This document shows, in pieces, positions 54,438 to 63,015 of a stretch of 64,000 bases of DNA; position 1 is the stretch's first letter, and each line of letters opens with the position of its first letter. The stretch lies in the NCBI GenBank assembly GCA_030145055.1, contig JAQYWK010000003.1:1-64000 (forward strand). The letters run 5' to 3'. The notes below the pieces were generated by a model. The model was not told where the DNA came from, did not search any database, and was given only the letters and a program-made list of their open reading frames with translations. A program made the translations under genes and the position numbers. Origin of the DNA: Desulfovibrio sp. Lineage in GTDB: Bacteria; Desulfobacterota; Desulfovibrionia; Desulfovibrionales; Desulfovibrionaceae.

Positions 54438-57400
54438 TTAAACATCACTTCCCTTTGCAATTACATCAGAATCCCATGCGTAGTTCTTAAAACTCTGCCT
54501 GAAGAATACCGAATACAGTACAGGGCATAGTATGAGCGTAATCACTGTGGCAAACATCAGTCCCGACATAATGCAGTTTGCCATCGGCCGCCACATTTCA
54601 CCGCCCTGTAGTGACAAAGGAATCATCCCGATAACGGTCGTGGTCGCAGTCATAATGATAGGCCGTGCCCTTTCGAGGGAAGCAAGCACTATGGAATCTG
54701 CCAAATCAATACCTTTACCGCGCTGTATTTCAATACGGTCAATGAGCATAATCGCGTTATTTACGATAATTCCCAGCAGACTAATCATTCCCAGCATAGG
54801 CATAAATCCGAAAGGAGAATGCGTCAGCAACATACCCGGCGTAATCCCGCACATCATAGGCGGCAACGTCAGCAGGATAATCAGCGGTCTCCTGAACGAG
54901 TTAAACTGGAATATCAGCACCATAATCAAGAGCCCCATGGCAAGGGGCATATTGGCATTGATAGAAGCCTGACTCTCCTGACTTTCCTGAAACTCACCGC
55001 CATATGCAATGGAGTAACCTATGGGCCAGTCATCTGACTTCATCATCTCATCAACTTGAGGCCGCAATGCGTCAATAGTCGGTAGCGCGAAGTAACCATC
55101 AGCCAAATCTGCTTTAACCGTCATTGTGCGTGTCTGGTCTCTCCGGCGAATATCCGACGGCTGCCAAACAAGTTCCGACGAGGCTATCTGGCTAAGGGGA
55201 ACACTGCTACCATCCTGATAAGAATAAACATTTATACTTTCTAGCTTATCAAGGCGATTGCGGAACGACTCATCACTTCTAAGCACAATGGGGATTACCT
55301 CATCCCCTTCGCGGTAAGTAGATGCCTGATAACCGCTCATACCTGATTGCAAACTGAGCGCTACATCAAAGCTCGAAAGCCCTGCCTCGCGCGCTTTATT
55401 CTGATCAACATCAACAACAAGCTTTTTCGCCCACTGCCCCCAGTCATCCCAGACTCTCGAGACTCCAGGAACTTCTTCGAGCAAAGCTTCGATTTTATCC
55501 CGAAGCATATAGAGCTTTTTCTGATCTGGACCGGAAATACGAATCTGGACAGGCGCACCAACCGGAGGTCCGTTCATTAATTTTTTCAAACTGAAATCAG
55601 CATCAGGGAAATTCGCCGTAAGCTCCTTGCGCGCTCTGGCAATAACCTTATCCGTATCTTCGACTGATTTAGTATTGACTACGAATGTAGCTAAATTGTC
55701 GTTTTTCTGTTCAAGGTTAAGCGGCAAATACCAACGCGGTCCGCCATGCCCGATAAATGTCCCGATGCTTACAACACCGTCATCAGTCAGTAAATATTTC
55801 TCGAGTTTTGCAACTTCCTCAGATGTTGTTGTGATGTCCGACCCAAAAGGTTGCCAGAAATCAATGGTAAACTGCGCTCTTTCATTTGGCGGAAAAAACA
55901 TTTTTGGAACAAATTGAAATCCCCAGAACGAAACGATGCACAAAACAACAATAACCCCGATAAATGCTGTGCGCTGCTTCAGGCAAAACAAAAGCATACG
56001 CCTATAGCCTCTGTACATCTTACTCGAAAATGTCTGCACAACGATTTTCGGTTTTAATACATAGTAGCAAAGCATAGGAATGAGAGTCATGGACAAAGCC
56101 CACGAACAAATCAAGGTGAGGGCAACAACCACAAATAATGAGAAACAAAACTCCCCGACCTTACTTTCCGCGAGCGGGATAGGTAAAAAGGCAAACACTG
56201 TTGTCAGGGACGCTGCAAGTAAAGGCATCCAAAGTTCCGAAACAGCATTAACAACAGCCTTAAGGCGTTCTTCACCGGCAGCAAGCCTCACAAGTATAGC
56301 CTCAGAAACAACTACCCCGTTATCAACTAGAATCCCGAGAGAAATGATTAGCGAAGCAATTGAAATCTTATGTATTCCAACTCCGAATGTAGGCAATAGT
56401 CCGATGCAAGCGAGCATAGCCATGGGCACCAAAGCTCCAGCAACAAGACCTGTCCTAAACCCTGCGAAAGCAAGAATTACGATGACAACAAATAAAAATG
56501 ATTCAAGAAGATTAATCATAAAATCAGTAACAGCGGTATCAACATACTCAGGCTGGTAAACAACAATATTGTATTCCATACCATGATATAAATCGGCTGA
56601 AAGCTCATCAAGTTTCGCGGTAACTTTATCACCAAGTTCCATGATATTATTGCCGTCGGCCATGGAAATCGCAAGCATAATTGCCGGAGTCCCGTTATAT
56701 CTTGTCATGACAGATGGTGGATCAGAAAAGCCCCGTGAAACCTTGGTTACATCGGAAAGCTTTATACTGGTCTTCATCCCTTCAAATCTTAGGGAAAGCG
56801 ATGCAATATCATCAACGGACTTAAACTCTCCAGTCGGCTCAATAGCGATACGTTCCGGCCCCACTTTGGCAGAGCCACTCGGGCGAATTGTATTTTGATG
56901 ATCAATCAGTTGACCTAGAGCGAAAGGGCTTACTCCTGCGGCAGCCATACGTGAGTTGGAGAAATCAATATAAACGCGCTCATCCTGAAGTCCCCAGCGA
57001 TCAACCTTTCCTACGCCTTTCACGGACAAAAGCTCGTCACGAGTATAATCCGCAACATCCTTCAGTTCGCGATATGAAAACCCCTCGCCCGTCAAGGCTA
57101 CCAAAATACCAAATACGTCCCCGAACTCATCATTAATCAGAGGCGTATGTGCCTCGGGCGGCAAGGTAGTCTCAGCGTCCGAAACCTTGTTACGAAGCTT
57201 CTGCCAAACAGGTTTCATGTTTTTCAGGTGATCTAAGAACTCAACTTCAATGATAGATATTCCAGTCATAGACTGAGACTTCACCGATTTCAGATCACTG
57301 AGTTCTCTAATGCGCTCTTCAAGTTTATCTGTGACAAGCTCTTCCACCCTCTGCGGAGAAGCACCGGGAAAAGCAGTAATAACCACAGCCGTGCGGATCG

Positions 57401-57521
57401 TAAAATCAGGGTCTTCAGCTTTCGGAATGCTAAAGAAAGTCATAATCCCGCCAAGGGCTATGAGAAGAAATAAAGCTATAGAAGTACGATTATTTTCAAT
57501 ACACCATTGTGCGACGTTCAT
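54438..57521 (-). CDS. RND efflux pump inner-membrane permease (AcrB family)
   Basis: A 1027-residue HAE-type permease with the usual twelve segments and two large periplasmic loops. N-terminal CIENNRTSIALFLLIALGGI and AVVITAFPGASPQRVEELVT are typical. The proton-relay segment reads SLGILVDNGVVVSEAIL, with Asp-Asn where AcrB has Asp-Asp. The second half has FQFNSFRRPLIILLTLPPMM and LLGIIVNNAIMLIDRIEI. The start overlaps the adaptor gene stop by ATGA. No outer-membrane channel gene is present, so a distant TolC-like partner must serve. Substrates unknown. Confidence 0.93.
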   Translation of the reverse strand: MNVAQWCIENNRTSIALFLLIALGGIMTFFSIPKAEDPDFTIRTAVVITAFPGASPQRVEELVTDKLEERIRELSDLKSVKSQSMTGISIIEVEFLDHLKNMKPVWQKLRNKVSDAETTLPPEAHTPLINDEFGDVFGILVALTGEGFSYRELKDVADYTRDELLSVKGVGKVDRWGLQDERVYIDFSNSRMAAAGVSPFALGQLIDHQNTIRPSGSAKVGPERIAIEPTGEFKSVDDIASLSLRFEGMKTSIKLSDVTKVSRGFSDPPSVMTRYNGTPAIMLAISMADGNNIMELGDKVTAKLDELSADLYHGMEYNIVVYQPEYVDTAVTDFMINLLESFLFVVIVILAFAGFRTGLVAGALVPMAMLACIGLLPTFGVGIHKISIASLIISLGILVDNGVVVSEAILVRLAAGEERLKAVVNAVSELWMPLLAASLTTVFAFLPIPLAESKVGEFCFSLFVVVALTLICSWALSMTLIPMLCYYVLKPKIVVQTFSSKMYRGYRRMLLFCLKQRTAFIGVIVVLCIVSFWGFQFVPKMFFPPNERAQFTIDFWQPFGSDITTTSEEVAKLEKYLLTDDGVVSIGTFIGHGGPRWYLPLNLEQKNDNLATFVVNTKSVEDTDKVIARARKELTANFPDADFSLKKLMNGPPVGAPVQIRISGPDQKKLYMLRDKIEALLEEVPGVSRVWDDWGQWAKKLVVDVDQNKAREAGLSSFDVALSLQSGMSGYQASTYREGDEVIPIVLRSDESFRNRLDKLESINVYSYQDGSSVPLSQIASSELVWQPSDIRRRDQTRTMTVKADLADGYFALPTIDALRPQVDEMMKSDDWPIGYSIAYGGEFQESQESQASINANMPLAMGLLIMVLIFQFNSFRRPLIILLTLPPMMCGITPGMLLTHSPFGFMPMLGMISLLGIIVNNAIMLIDRIEIQRGKGIDLADSIVLASLERARPIIMTATTTVIGMIPLSLQGGEMWRPMANCIMSGLMFATVITLILCPVLYSVFFRQSFKNYAWDSDVIAKGSDV

Positions 57522-58597
57522 GATTCCGCCCCGACGGTCTTAACTTTCATACCGTCTCTAAGAGAATGAACACCCCGGATAACCACTACTGCACCAGTCT
57601 TAATTCCTTCGGTGATTTGTACACCTAGGGGGGACAATGATCCGATTTTAACTTGATGTATTTTAACGGTTGAGTTGTTTTCTACAACCCAGACATGATT
57701 ACTTCCGTCAGGATTTCCTACAATAGCAGAGGGTGGAACAAAAACATGATTTCCGCCATTTCTACCCGAGAAAAAAACTTTTCCGGACATACCACTACGC
57801 ATTCTATGATGTGAATTATCGAGATAAACTTTTACAGGATACGATGAACTTTCATTAGCACCAATGCCGACTTCCATAACAATTCCCTTCGCAGGCTGCC
57901 CCGGCAATGCGTCTAGAACAACATCAACCTTTTCTCCCTCAGTCACCTGAGCAATTAAGGTATCCGGCAATGAGATACTCATCTTCATCTGACGCCCGGC
58001 ATTAAAAACAATTACGCCCTCACCGGATTGCACATTCTGATGAACGTTAATATTCACAGCACTGACCCAGCCGTCAAAGGGAGCTTTAAGTACAGTGTAC
58101 TTAAGTTTTTTGCGAGCTATGTCGAGCATTTTAGCCCAAGCATTAAGCTGAGCTTCCTGTGATTTATAGTCGGCATCAGCCTGATCAAGTTCACTTTTTG
58201 AGATAACTTCCCGTTCGTAAAGCTGTCTAATTCTGGAAACATCAGCCTTAGCTCGGGTAAAATTTGCCCGTACTTGTTCAAGCTGAGCTTCAGCCTGATG
58301 CACCTCGAGTTCGTAATCAGCAGGATCGAGTTTAGCTATGACTTGCCCGGCCCTGAATTTTCTGCCGATCTGATCACCGGGAAACGAAATAACCTTGCCG
58401 TGAACCCGAAACGAAAGTTCAGATTCGAGCGCATCTTCAACCGTACCAGAAAAAACCCATTGCCTGTCAAAGCCAGATTCACCGACAATGGCAGTTTTGA
58501 CAGGTCTTATGACTTCTTTAACGGGAGTTGCAACATCGTTACAGCCAGCAATCAGCAAGCTGAACAGGGACAACAATATCATTAATATTTTTTTCAT
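57518..58597 (-). CDS. RND efflux periplasmic adaptor (membrane fusion) lipoprotein
   Basis: A 359-residue adaptor with a lipoprotein signal ending LIAGC (Cys19). It has the palindromic MFP layout: a barrel-sandwich half (GKVISFPGDQIGRKFRAGQV), a coiled-coil hairpin (about 95-155, EAQLEQVRANFTRAKADVSR), the second lipoyl half (KAPFDGWVSAVNINVHQNVQ) and a beta-barrel and membrane-proximal domain. The start is ATG 58597: the strong GAGGAGG at 58607-58613 lies 9 bases upstream and inside the end of tetR; a GTG at 58615 is rejected. It bridges the permease to the outer-membrane channel. Confidence 0.93.
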   Translation of the reverse strand: MKKILMILLSLFSLLIAGCNDVATPVKEVIRPVKTAIVGESGFDRQWVFSGTVEDALESELSFRVHGKVISFPGDQIGRKFRAGQVIAKLDPADYELEVHQAEAQLEQVRANFTRAKADVSRIRQLYEREVISKSELDQADADYKSQEAQLNAWAKMLDIARKKLKYTVLKAPFDGWVSAVNINVHQNVQSGEGVIVFNAGRQMKMSISLPDTLIAQVTEGEKVDVVLDALPGQPAKGIVMEVGIGANESSSYPVKVYLDNSHHRMRSGMSGKVFFSGRNGGNHVFVPPSAIVGNPDGSNHVWVVENNSTVKIHQVKIGSLSPLGVQITEGIKTGAVVVIRGVHSLRDGMKVKTVGAES

Positions 58598-58601
58598 ATC
58601 T

Positions 58602-59279
58602 TTAAGCCTCCTCACAACCGATAAAGCCGATAATTCTTTTACACAAAACGTCTGTTACTTTAGTAATATTTTCAGGAGTATATTCTTCCCACCCGATTCT
58701 GGACAAGACCACCCTAGGATGTGCAAATTTAAAAACCATTCCCATTAAAGCAATAATAATAATACTTCGCTCTTCAACAGAAACTCCTACGCCCATAACA
58801 GCTCCTAAAAGAACCGTTAAGTCATCAAACGTAGGCAGAAGTAAATCTCTTTCAAGCAACGGGTAAAGCTCGCTCGGCTCCGCAAATTCCCGGCTAAGAA
58901 TCAAAGAGGCCCATTCTACTTGAGGATCCGCTATAATGGCATTAATTATGAAACTGAAATACCACCGAACCAAGCCGCTTTTTGATATTTCACCAGATTC
59001 TAGCATCGAGATCTGTGCAGCAAGATCTTCTCTTGAAAAGAAAAATTCATGCTTGTGGTCAATGACATCCTGAATAATCGCTTCGTACAATCCAAGCTTT
59101 CCACCAAAGTGATAACCGACTGTGGCAATATTGATATCTGCTTCCTTAGCAAGGTTACGCATACTCACGCCTTTAAAACCGTTTACCGCAAACAACCTCG
59201 TAGCAACTAATAATAGCTTCTCTCTGGTCTCTTCACCACGTGATTTATTAGCCAGACCTCTTGTTTTAACTTCAGACAT
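58602..59279 (-). CDS. TetR-family repressor of the RND operon
   Basis: A 225-residue TetR-type regulator. The HTH is at about residues 18-64: TREKLLLVATRLFAVNGFKG, then VSMRNLAKEADINIATVGYH FGGK split here by the motif break before FGG. The C-terminal part (CerR/DUF1956-like in length) has WASLILSREFAEPSELYPLL. It is the first gene of tetR-adaptor-permease, and its stop overlaps the adaptor ribosome-binding site. Ligands of its pump are likely inducers. A perfect palindrome about 100 bases upstream is the probable operator. Confidence 0.92.
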   Translation of the reverse strand: MSEVKTRGLANKSRGEETREKLLLVATRLFAVNGFKGVSMRNLAKEADINIATVGYHFGGKLGLYEAIIQDVIDHKHEFFFSREDLAAQISMLESGEISKSGLVRWYFSFIINAIIADPQVEWASLILSREFAEPSELYPLLERDLLLPTFDDLTVLLGAVMGVGVSVEERSIIIIALMGMVFKFAHPRVVLSRIGWEEYTPENITKVTDVLCKRIIGFIGCEEA

Positions 59280-59613
59280 TTTAACCTCAGATGTATAATT
59301 AAACGTATATTTTTAAATAATTGATGCAGCCAATATTTTCACTGCTTTTCAGAGGTCTAACTATGCGCGGAACAAAAGTCAAACACTTGTTTAAAACAAG
59401 TGTTTAAACAAATCACAAAGGTAATATATCTAATTAATATAATGAATAATCCTAAATGAGCGGTAAATATATTCAAGACAAAAAAAGGATATAGTCGCCA
59501 AACAAGTTCTGATAAGAAGAGAAAATCACAAATTACGCTTCCATTGTCGGGCACAATAAATTATCTAATGTGGTAAAAAAGTGGATATTAAAGAAACAAC
59601 AGGAGGCAATGTG
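59280..59613. other. Divergent region between tetR and the isochorismatase-like gene
   Basis: About 330 bases, AT-rich. Apart from the palindrome at 59381-59405 it shows no gene. The isochorismatase-like gene may share the operator. Confidence 0.5.
59381..59405. promoter_or_regulatory. 25-bp perfect palindrome, probable TetR operator
   Basis: AAACACTTGTTT (59381-59392), a central A, then AAACAAGTGTTT (59394-59405): 12-bp arms, fully complementary. A minus-strand TTGACT (59382-59377) overlaps one end, with a weak -10 candidate 17 bases on (59359-59354), so a bound repressor would block the tetR promoter. The geometry fits TetR-family dimers. Confidence 0.7.
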
Positions 59614-60141
59614 GTGCGGGCACTATTGGTAATAGATATGCAAAAAGCCCTTTTCGAGGGAGCAAAGAAACGATTTGATGCTGAAAAGGTTATAAAGCGC
59701 ATTAACGGTTTGATAGATAAAGCCAGAAAAAAGGAAATTCCGATTATTTTCATCCGTCATAACGGACCACCGGAAGATGGCTTAGAACTCAACTCCGACG
59801 GATGGCAGATATTACCTCAGTTACACAAAGAGCCGTCTGACCTGACTATTGAAAAAACATGCTGTGATTCTTTTTGCGGAACTAATCTTAAAGAAGAATT
59901 GGATAAACTTAGCGTAGACAAGATCATCATAACAGGCTGCTGCACCGACTTCTGCGTTGATTCCACTGCGCGCCAAGCTGCAAGCTTAGACTACGAAGTA
60001 ACGGTTGCATCCGATGCTCACACAACTGCTGACAAACCTCACCTAGAAGCAAAGATTATCATAGAGCACCATAATTTCGTATGGTCCGAAATATACAGTA
60101 CCAAGCCGATTAAGGTTATTCCTGCAGCAGATATTTTCTAG
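59614..60141 (+). CDS. Isochorismatase-family cysteine hydrolase
   Basis: A 175-residue hydrolase of the isochorismatase/nicotinamidase superfamily. The catalytic Asp is in LLVIDMQKALFEG, the Lys in TIEKTCCDSFCG, and the catalytic Cys in ITGCCTDFCVDSTARQAASL, followed by DYEVTVASDAHTT. Substrates in the family include isochorismate, nicotinamide and ureido compounds; none is indicated here. The start is GTG 59614, 7 bases after AGGAGG at 59601-59606; GTG 59611 is the alternative, while the in-frame GTG at 59581 precedes the ribosome-binding site. An RHS core remnant begins 7 bases after its stop, on the opposite strand. Confidence 0.88.
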   Translation: MRALLVIDMQKALFEGAKKRFDAEKVIKRINGLIDKARKKEIPIIFIRHNGPPEDGLELNSDGWQILPQLHKEPSDLTIEKTCCDSFCGTNLKEELDKLSVDKIIITGCCTDFCVDSTARQAASLDYEVTVASDAHTTADKPHLEAKIIIEHHNFVWSEIYSTKPIKVIPAADIF

Positions 60142-60148
60142 AAGTGTA

Positions 60149-60304
60149 AGCCCCGTCCAATCCACAAAATTAATAGGATCATCGAGGCAATAACCATAAA
60201 CATCCACATCCCCGCCAGCGAAACCGATTGGGTCGGGAGTTATGAATCTGCCGATGCGGGGATCGTATTCACGATATCCGAAATGGATTAAGGCTGTATC
60301 TTTT
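60149..60304 (-). pseudogene. Orphan RHS core fragment
   Basis: A 156-bp remnant that translates on the minus strand to HFGYREYDPRIGRFITPDPI and on to DDPINFVDWTGL, the conserved end of an RHS core. It aligns without gaps to 61285-61440 of the intact RHS gene, with only one mismatch in the 92 bases at 60194-60285. An in-frame TAA lies just before it, and it runs into the opposite strand of the isochorismatase-like gene, so it has no start and no tip of its own. Confidence 0.92.
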
Positions 60305-60321
60305 GAGGATACTTAGTACAA

Positions 60322-60825
60322 TTATTTGAAGCTAGCATTTGGTTTCACGACACAGTAGGTGTCACCAGAGAAGGGGATAAAAAAATTAAAAGGTTCTACA
60401 ACTGTTAATTCTAAAACTAAGTTTTTACTTGCACCAGATAAAGGCAAATCGAAATCGAGTATATCCAAATAAGAGCCTCCTTCTTTCCAAAGTCTTACCC
60501 ATTGATCAGAAGAAACGGTTTCCCCACTTTTTAGTACAAGTCCATCAGATATAAATTTATATTTGATAAAACCTTTTGTACGCTCAACATAGGAAAGGCG
60601 ATTATACTCAGGAATCTTTATATAAAGTCCATAACGTGTTTTATATTTGAATTTAAGAGGCACACGGATGGCTGCCCCCTTCTCTGTAACATCAAAAGAT
60701 GCAGAGAAAATTTCAGAATAAAAGTCATCACCAAATATAGCCTGATAATAATTAGATCTGTATATAAAAAAACTGCATATACAGAAAAGAGCAAGACACA
60801 CAACGACTGCTTTATTCCAAGTCAT
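60322..60825 (-). CDS. Membrane-anchored protein, candidate RHS immunity protein
   Basis: A 167-residue protein with an N-terminal membrane segment (about residues 5-22, VVVCLALFCICSFFIYR) and a beta-rich remainder (AIRVPLKFKYKTRYGLYIKI, LVLELTVVEPFNFFIPF). No known family was recognised. A single N-terminal anchor with few basic residues before it suggests the bulk faces the periplasm. It starts 48 bases after the RHS toxin gene stop with GGAG upstream and is followed directly by an RHS core remnant. Position immediately downstream of a polymorphic toxin tip is the hallmark of an immunity gene; this is inference from context. Confidence 0.7.
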   Translation of the reverse strand: MTWNKAVVVCLALFCICSFFIYRSNYYQAIFGDDFYSEIFSASFDVTEKGAAIRVPLKFKYKTRYGLYIKIPEYNRLSYVERTKGFIKYKFISDGLVLKSGETVSSDQWVRLWKEGGSYLDILDFDLPLSGASKNLVLELTVVEPFNFFIPFSGDTYCVVKPNASFK

Positions 60826-60838
60826 TTGGGCTCCATGT

Positions 60839-60860
60839 GGGGGGGAAGTCGCCCCCCCCC
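60839..60860. other. G7/C9 homopolymer hairpin between toxin and candidate immunity genes
   Basis: Seven G (60839-60845), AAGTCG, then nine C (60852-60860). It can fold as a GC-only hairpin just upstream of the immunity ribosome-binding site and downstream of the RHS stop. It lacks a T-run on either strand. Long G and C runs are also prone to slippage. Confidence 0.75.
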
Positions 60861-60872
60861 AGTTTTGATTTA

Positions 60873-62699
60873 TTAATGTAAACTATCGCTGCGATATGTT
60901 TTATGATACTCTTTTAGCAACTTATCTTTAAAATCCTGACAATTATTAGAAGTGGCATCGTACTTACCTTCTTCAAGGCTATCTAGAGCACGTCTCATGC
61001 GCTTATCATCATAATGTTGTTTTTCGAATTTATAGCCTTTGCTCGTTTCATCGGTAATTCGACCATCTTTAGACTTTCCAATATTTCCACCTTCCTCATC
61101 TTCAAAAAAACCATGTTCATGTTTTAATTCAAGATTATTGCGGCTAAGTTCTTTTTCTATCTTATCTGAAACTGGAACTCGAGCAACGGTGTCTAACACT
61201 TTTTTGCCTGCGCCTTTCAAGGCTTTACCGACGGGACTATCTAGCACCTCAAGACCTTTAAGCCTTCTTTTGCCAAACACAAACAGCCCCGTCCGATCAA
61301 TAAAGTTAATCGGATCATCTAAGCAATACCCATAAACATCCACATCCCCGCCAGCGAAACCGATTGGGTCGGGAGTTATGGATCTGCCGATGCGGGGATC
61401 GTATTCACGATATCCGAAATGAACCAACCCCGTATCTTTATCTGCTAGACCAGCTGCAAATCCCACACAAGTGTCAAACTTCTTATTTGTATCGACAAGC
61501 AGATTGCCAAACGAATCATATATAACTCGTTTTAGCTCACGACCCTGATCATCCGCAACCATAAAGATTGTTCCGACTTGATCCGTGGCGAAAAGGTAGG
61601 TTTTATCGCCATAAGTCATGGAAACAGGATCACCTTCTTCATCATAACTAAAGATCTTCGCATTATTGCCTTTCTCGTCAGCGACCACCAGCAATGTAGT
61701 TAAATCTTGCCATAGATACGTTTCGACAACCTTACCGTTCACCGCCTTAGAAGCCCTCTGTCCTACAGGATTGTAAGTATACTCAATTAGCATACCGTCC
61801 GGCAGAATAACCTCACATAGCGGTCCTGATTCTAGATATGAATATTGAGTAATTTCACCGAATTCATTTCTAGAAATCAGACGCCCTTTGTCATCATAAA
61901 CATATTTAATTTTACCCGTTTGCATGAGCTGTAAATTGTCATTGTAAGTATACCAATGCGGCCTCACACGACTGGTTTCAATCGCCATTCTTTCGCCATA
62001 CTCACCGTAACGATAATCCTCGGTGGTATTGCGATCACAATAAACATTCTTAAGCCTGCCTTCACTATCATACTCGTATCTATATTCGATTTTTATGGGA
62101 TAAACATCAAATGACCGCTTAATAATTCGCCCGTTATCATCTCTCTCGATATCAAGCTTAGCGAAAGCTTTATCCGTCCCCGGAATCATAAAAGACTTCG
62201 ACTGAAACTGCGGCACAGCTTCCATATCCACAGAATCCCGTTCAAGTTCATCATGGATGGATTCGCCCGTCCCTGATTCAGGACGTCTGCGCTGATTCCT
62301 CGCTACTTCGGACATCAATTCTTTACCGTATGGCGTATTGTGTAGCTCCTTAACCAACTCCAATTCGGGATTGCTCAGCATAAAGTTGGTGTGGACCTGA
62401 GATTTAGCTCTATTGCGAGTTTCAATGAGATTTTCCATCTCGCTATATCGACGATCCCAAAGAGCCTTGCGTTGCCCCTTTAACATCTTAGGATACATCT
62501 TTTCGGAGTTGTTGAATTCAGAGAAGAAACGTTGCTGATAATTAGCTTTGGGATCAACGCCGAATTCCATCGGCTCTACGATCTCATACAACCTTTCAAG
62601 TTTCTCCTCTGGTTTCATGGACTTATGATATAATATCTCGCCCATATTCAGTTCGCTTTGCTTTTTTTTTCTAAGATAGTAGCCATCTAAATTATCCAT
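60873..62699 (-). CDS. RHS-repeat protein with polymorphic toxin C-terminus
   Basis: A 608-residue RHS protein, short for the family. Residues 1-170 are helical and charged, without a signal peptide or PAAR domain. YD-type repeats run from about 180 to 400 (YRYEYDSEGRLKNVYCD, KYVYDDKGRLISRNE, YTYNPVGQRASKAV). The core ends with HFGYREYDPRIGRSITPDPI and YGYCLDDPINFIDRTGL. The 136-residue tip (473-608, encoded by 60873-61283) has HEHG (His527, His529) and NNCQDFKDKLLKEY (Cys587), resembling the His and NC motifs of LRAT/NlpC-P60-like enzymes. The start is ATG 62699 with GGAG upstream; longer in-frame starts lack a ribosome-binding site. Confidence 0.88.
   Translation of the reverse strand: MDNLDGYYLRKKKQSELNMGEILYHKSMKPEEKLERLYEIVEPMEFGVDPKANYQQRFFSEFNNSEKMYPKMLKGQRKALWDRRYSEMENLIETRNRAKSQVHTNFMLSNPELELVKELHNTPYGKELMSEVARNQRRRPESGTGESIHDELERDSVDMEAVPQFQSKSFMIPGTDKAFAKLDIERDDNGRIIKRSFDVYPIKIEYRYEYDSEGRLKNVYCDRNTTEDYRYGEYGERMAIETSRVRPHWYTYNDNLQLMQTGKIKYVYDDKGRLISRNEFGEITQYSYLESGPLCEVILPDGMLIEYTYNPVGQRASKAVNGKVVETYLWQDLTTLLVVADEKGNNAKIFSYDEEGDPVSMTYGDKTYLFATDQVGTIFMVADDQGRELKRVIYDSFGNLLVDTNKKFDTCVGFAAGLADKDTGLVHFGYREYDPRIGRSITPDPIGFAGGDVDVYGYCLDDPINFIDRTGLFVFGKRRLKGLEVLDSPVGKALKGAGKKVLDTVARVPVSDKIEKELSRNNLELKHEHGFFEDEEGGNIGKSKDGRITDETSKGYKFEKQHYDDKRMRRALDSLEEGKYDATSNNCQDFKDKLLKEYHKTYRSDSLH
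61285..61440 (-). repeat. RHS core segment duplicated at 60149-60304
   Basis: Same-strand copy of the orphan core fragment, 156 bases long in both places. The two copies are direct repeats that flank the toxin tip and the candidate immunity gene. Confidence 0.92.
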
Positions 62700-62801
62700 A
62701 CTAATTCTCCATAATTTTTTATTCGCCATGCAAAACATCCAAAACCATTCCAGATTTTACTTGGCAAATTGTTTGAATTAATATGGAGAGAATATCGTTT
62801 A

Positions 62802-62835
62802 GACCGGACCCGAATCAGCCGACTCAGGTCCGGCC
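62802..62835 (-). other. Strong GC-rich hairpin upstream of the RHS gene
   Basis: Minus strand: GGCCGGACC, T, GAGTC, loop GGCT, GATTC, G, GGTCCGGTC. About 15 pairs with a few G-U pairs. It has no T-run, and it lies about 100 bases upstream of the RHS start, so it could be an RNA element or an operator. Confidence 0.6.
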
Positions 62836-62847
62836 TAGAAAAAGTAC

Positions 62848-62889
62848 AAAAAAAATCGGCACCACCTGATTTTATCAGATAGTGCCGAC
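62848..62889 (-). terminator. Terminator downstream of relA/spoT
   Basis: Minus strand: TCGGCAC, TAT, CTGAT, AAA, ATCAG, GTG, GTGCCGA, then eight T. It lies about 130 bases after the relA/spoT stop codon. Confidence 0.88.
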
Positions 62890-63015
62890 ATAATATCTCT
62901 TCAATTTCAACAGTATAGGAACACTTCGTATATTCTGCATATCGCCAGAACATCAATTTATTCTCAACCAAAACTCACTTAATCAGCTTAAACATTGCTG
63001 ATTAGGACCTGATAA

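Larger units (their letters stand above)
62700..63015. other. Intergenic region between relA/spoT and the RHS gene
   Basis: A 316-base region holding a relA-side terminator (62848-62889), a second strong hairpin without a T-run (62802-62835) and presumably the RHS promoter. An 8-bp inverted repeat, TAATCAGC / GCTGATTA, lies at 62980-63004. A 94-codon minus-strand reading frame crosses the terminator and is not regarded as a gene. Confidence 0.6.

Noticed and set aside
62687-62971. 94-codon minus-strand frame between relA/spoT and RHS
   Set aside because: It runs through the relA-side terminator and a second hairpin, overlaps the RHS start, and has no recognisable protein features.
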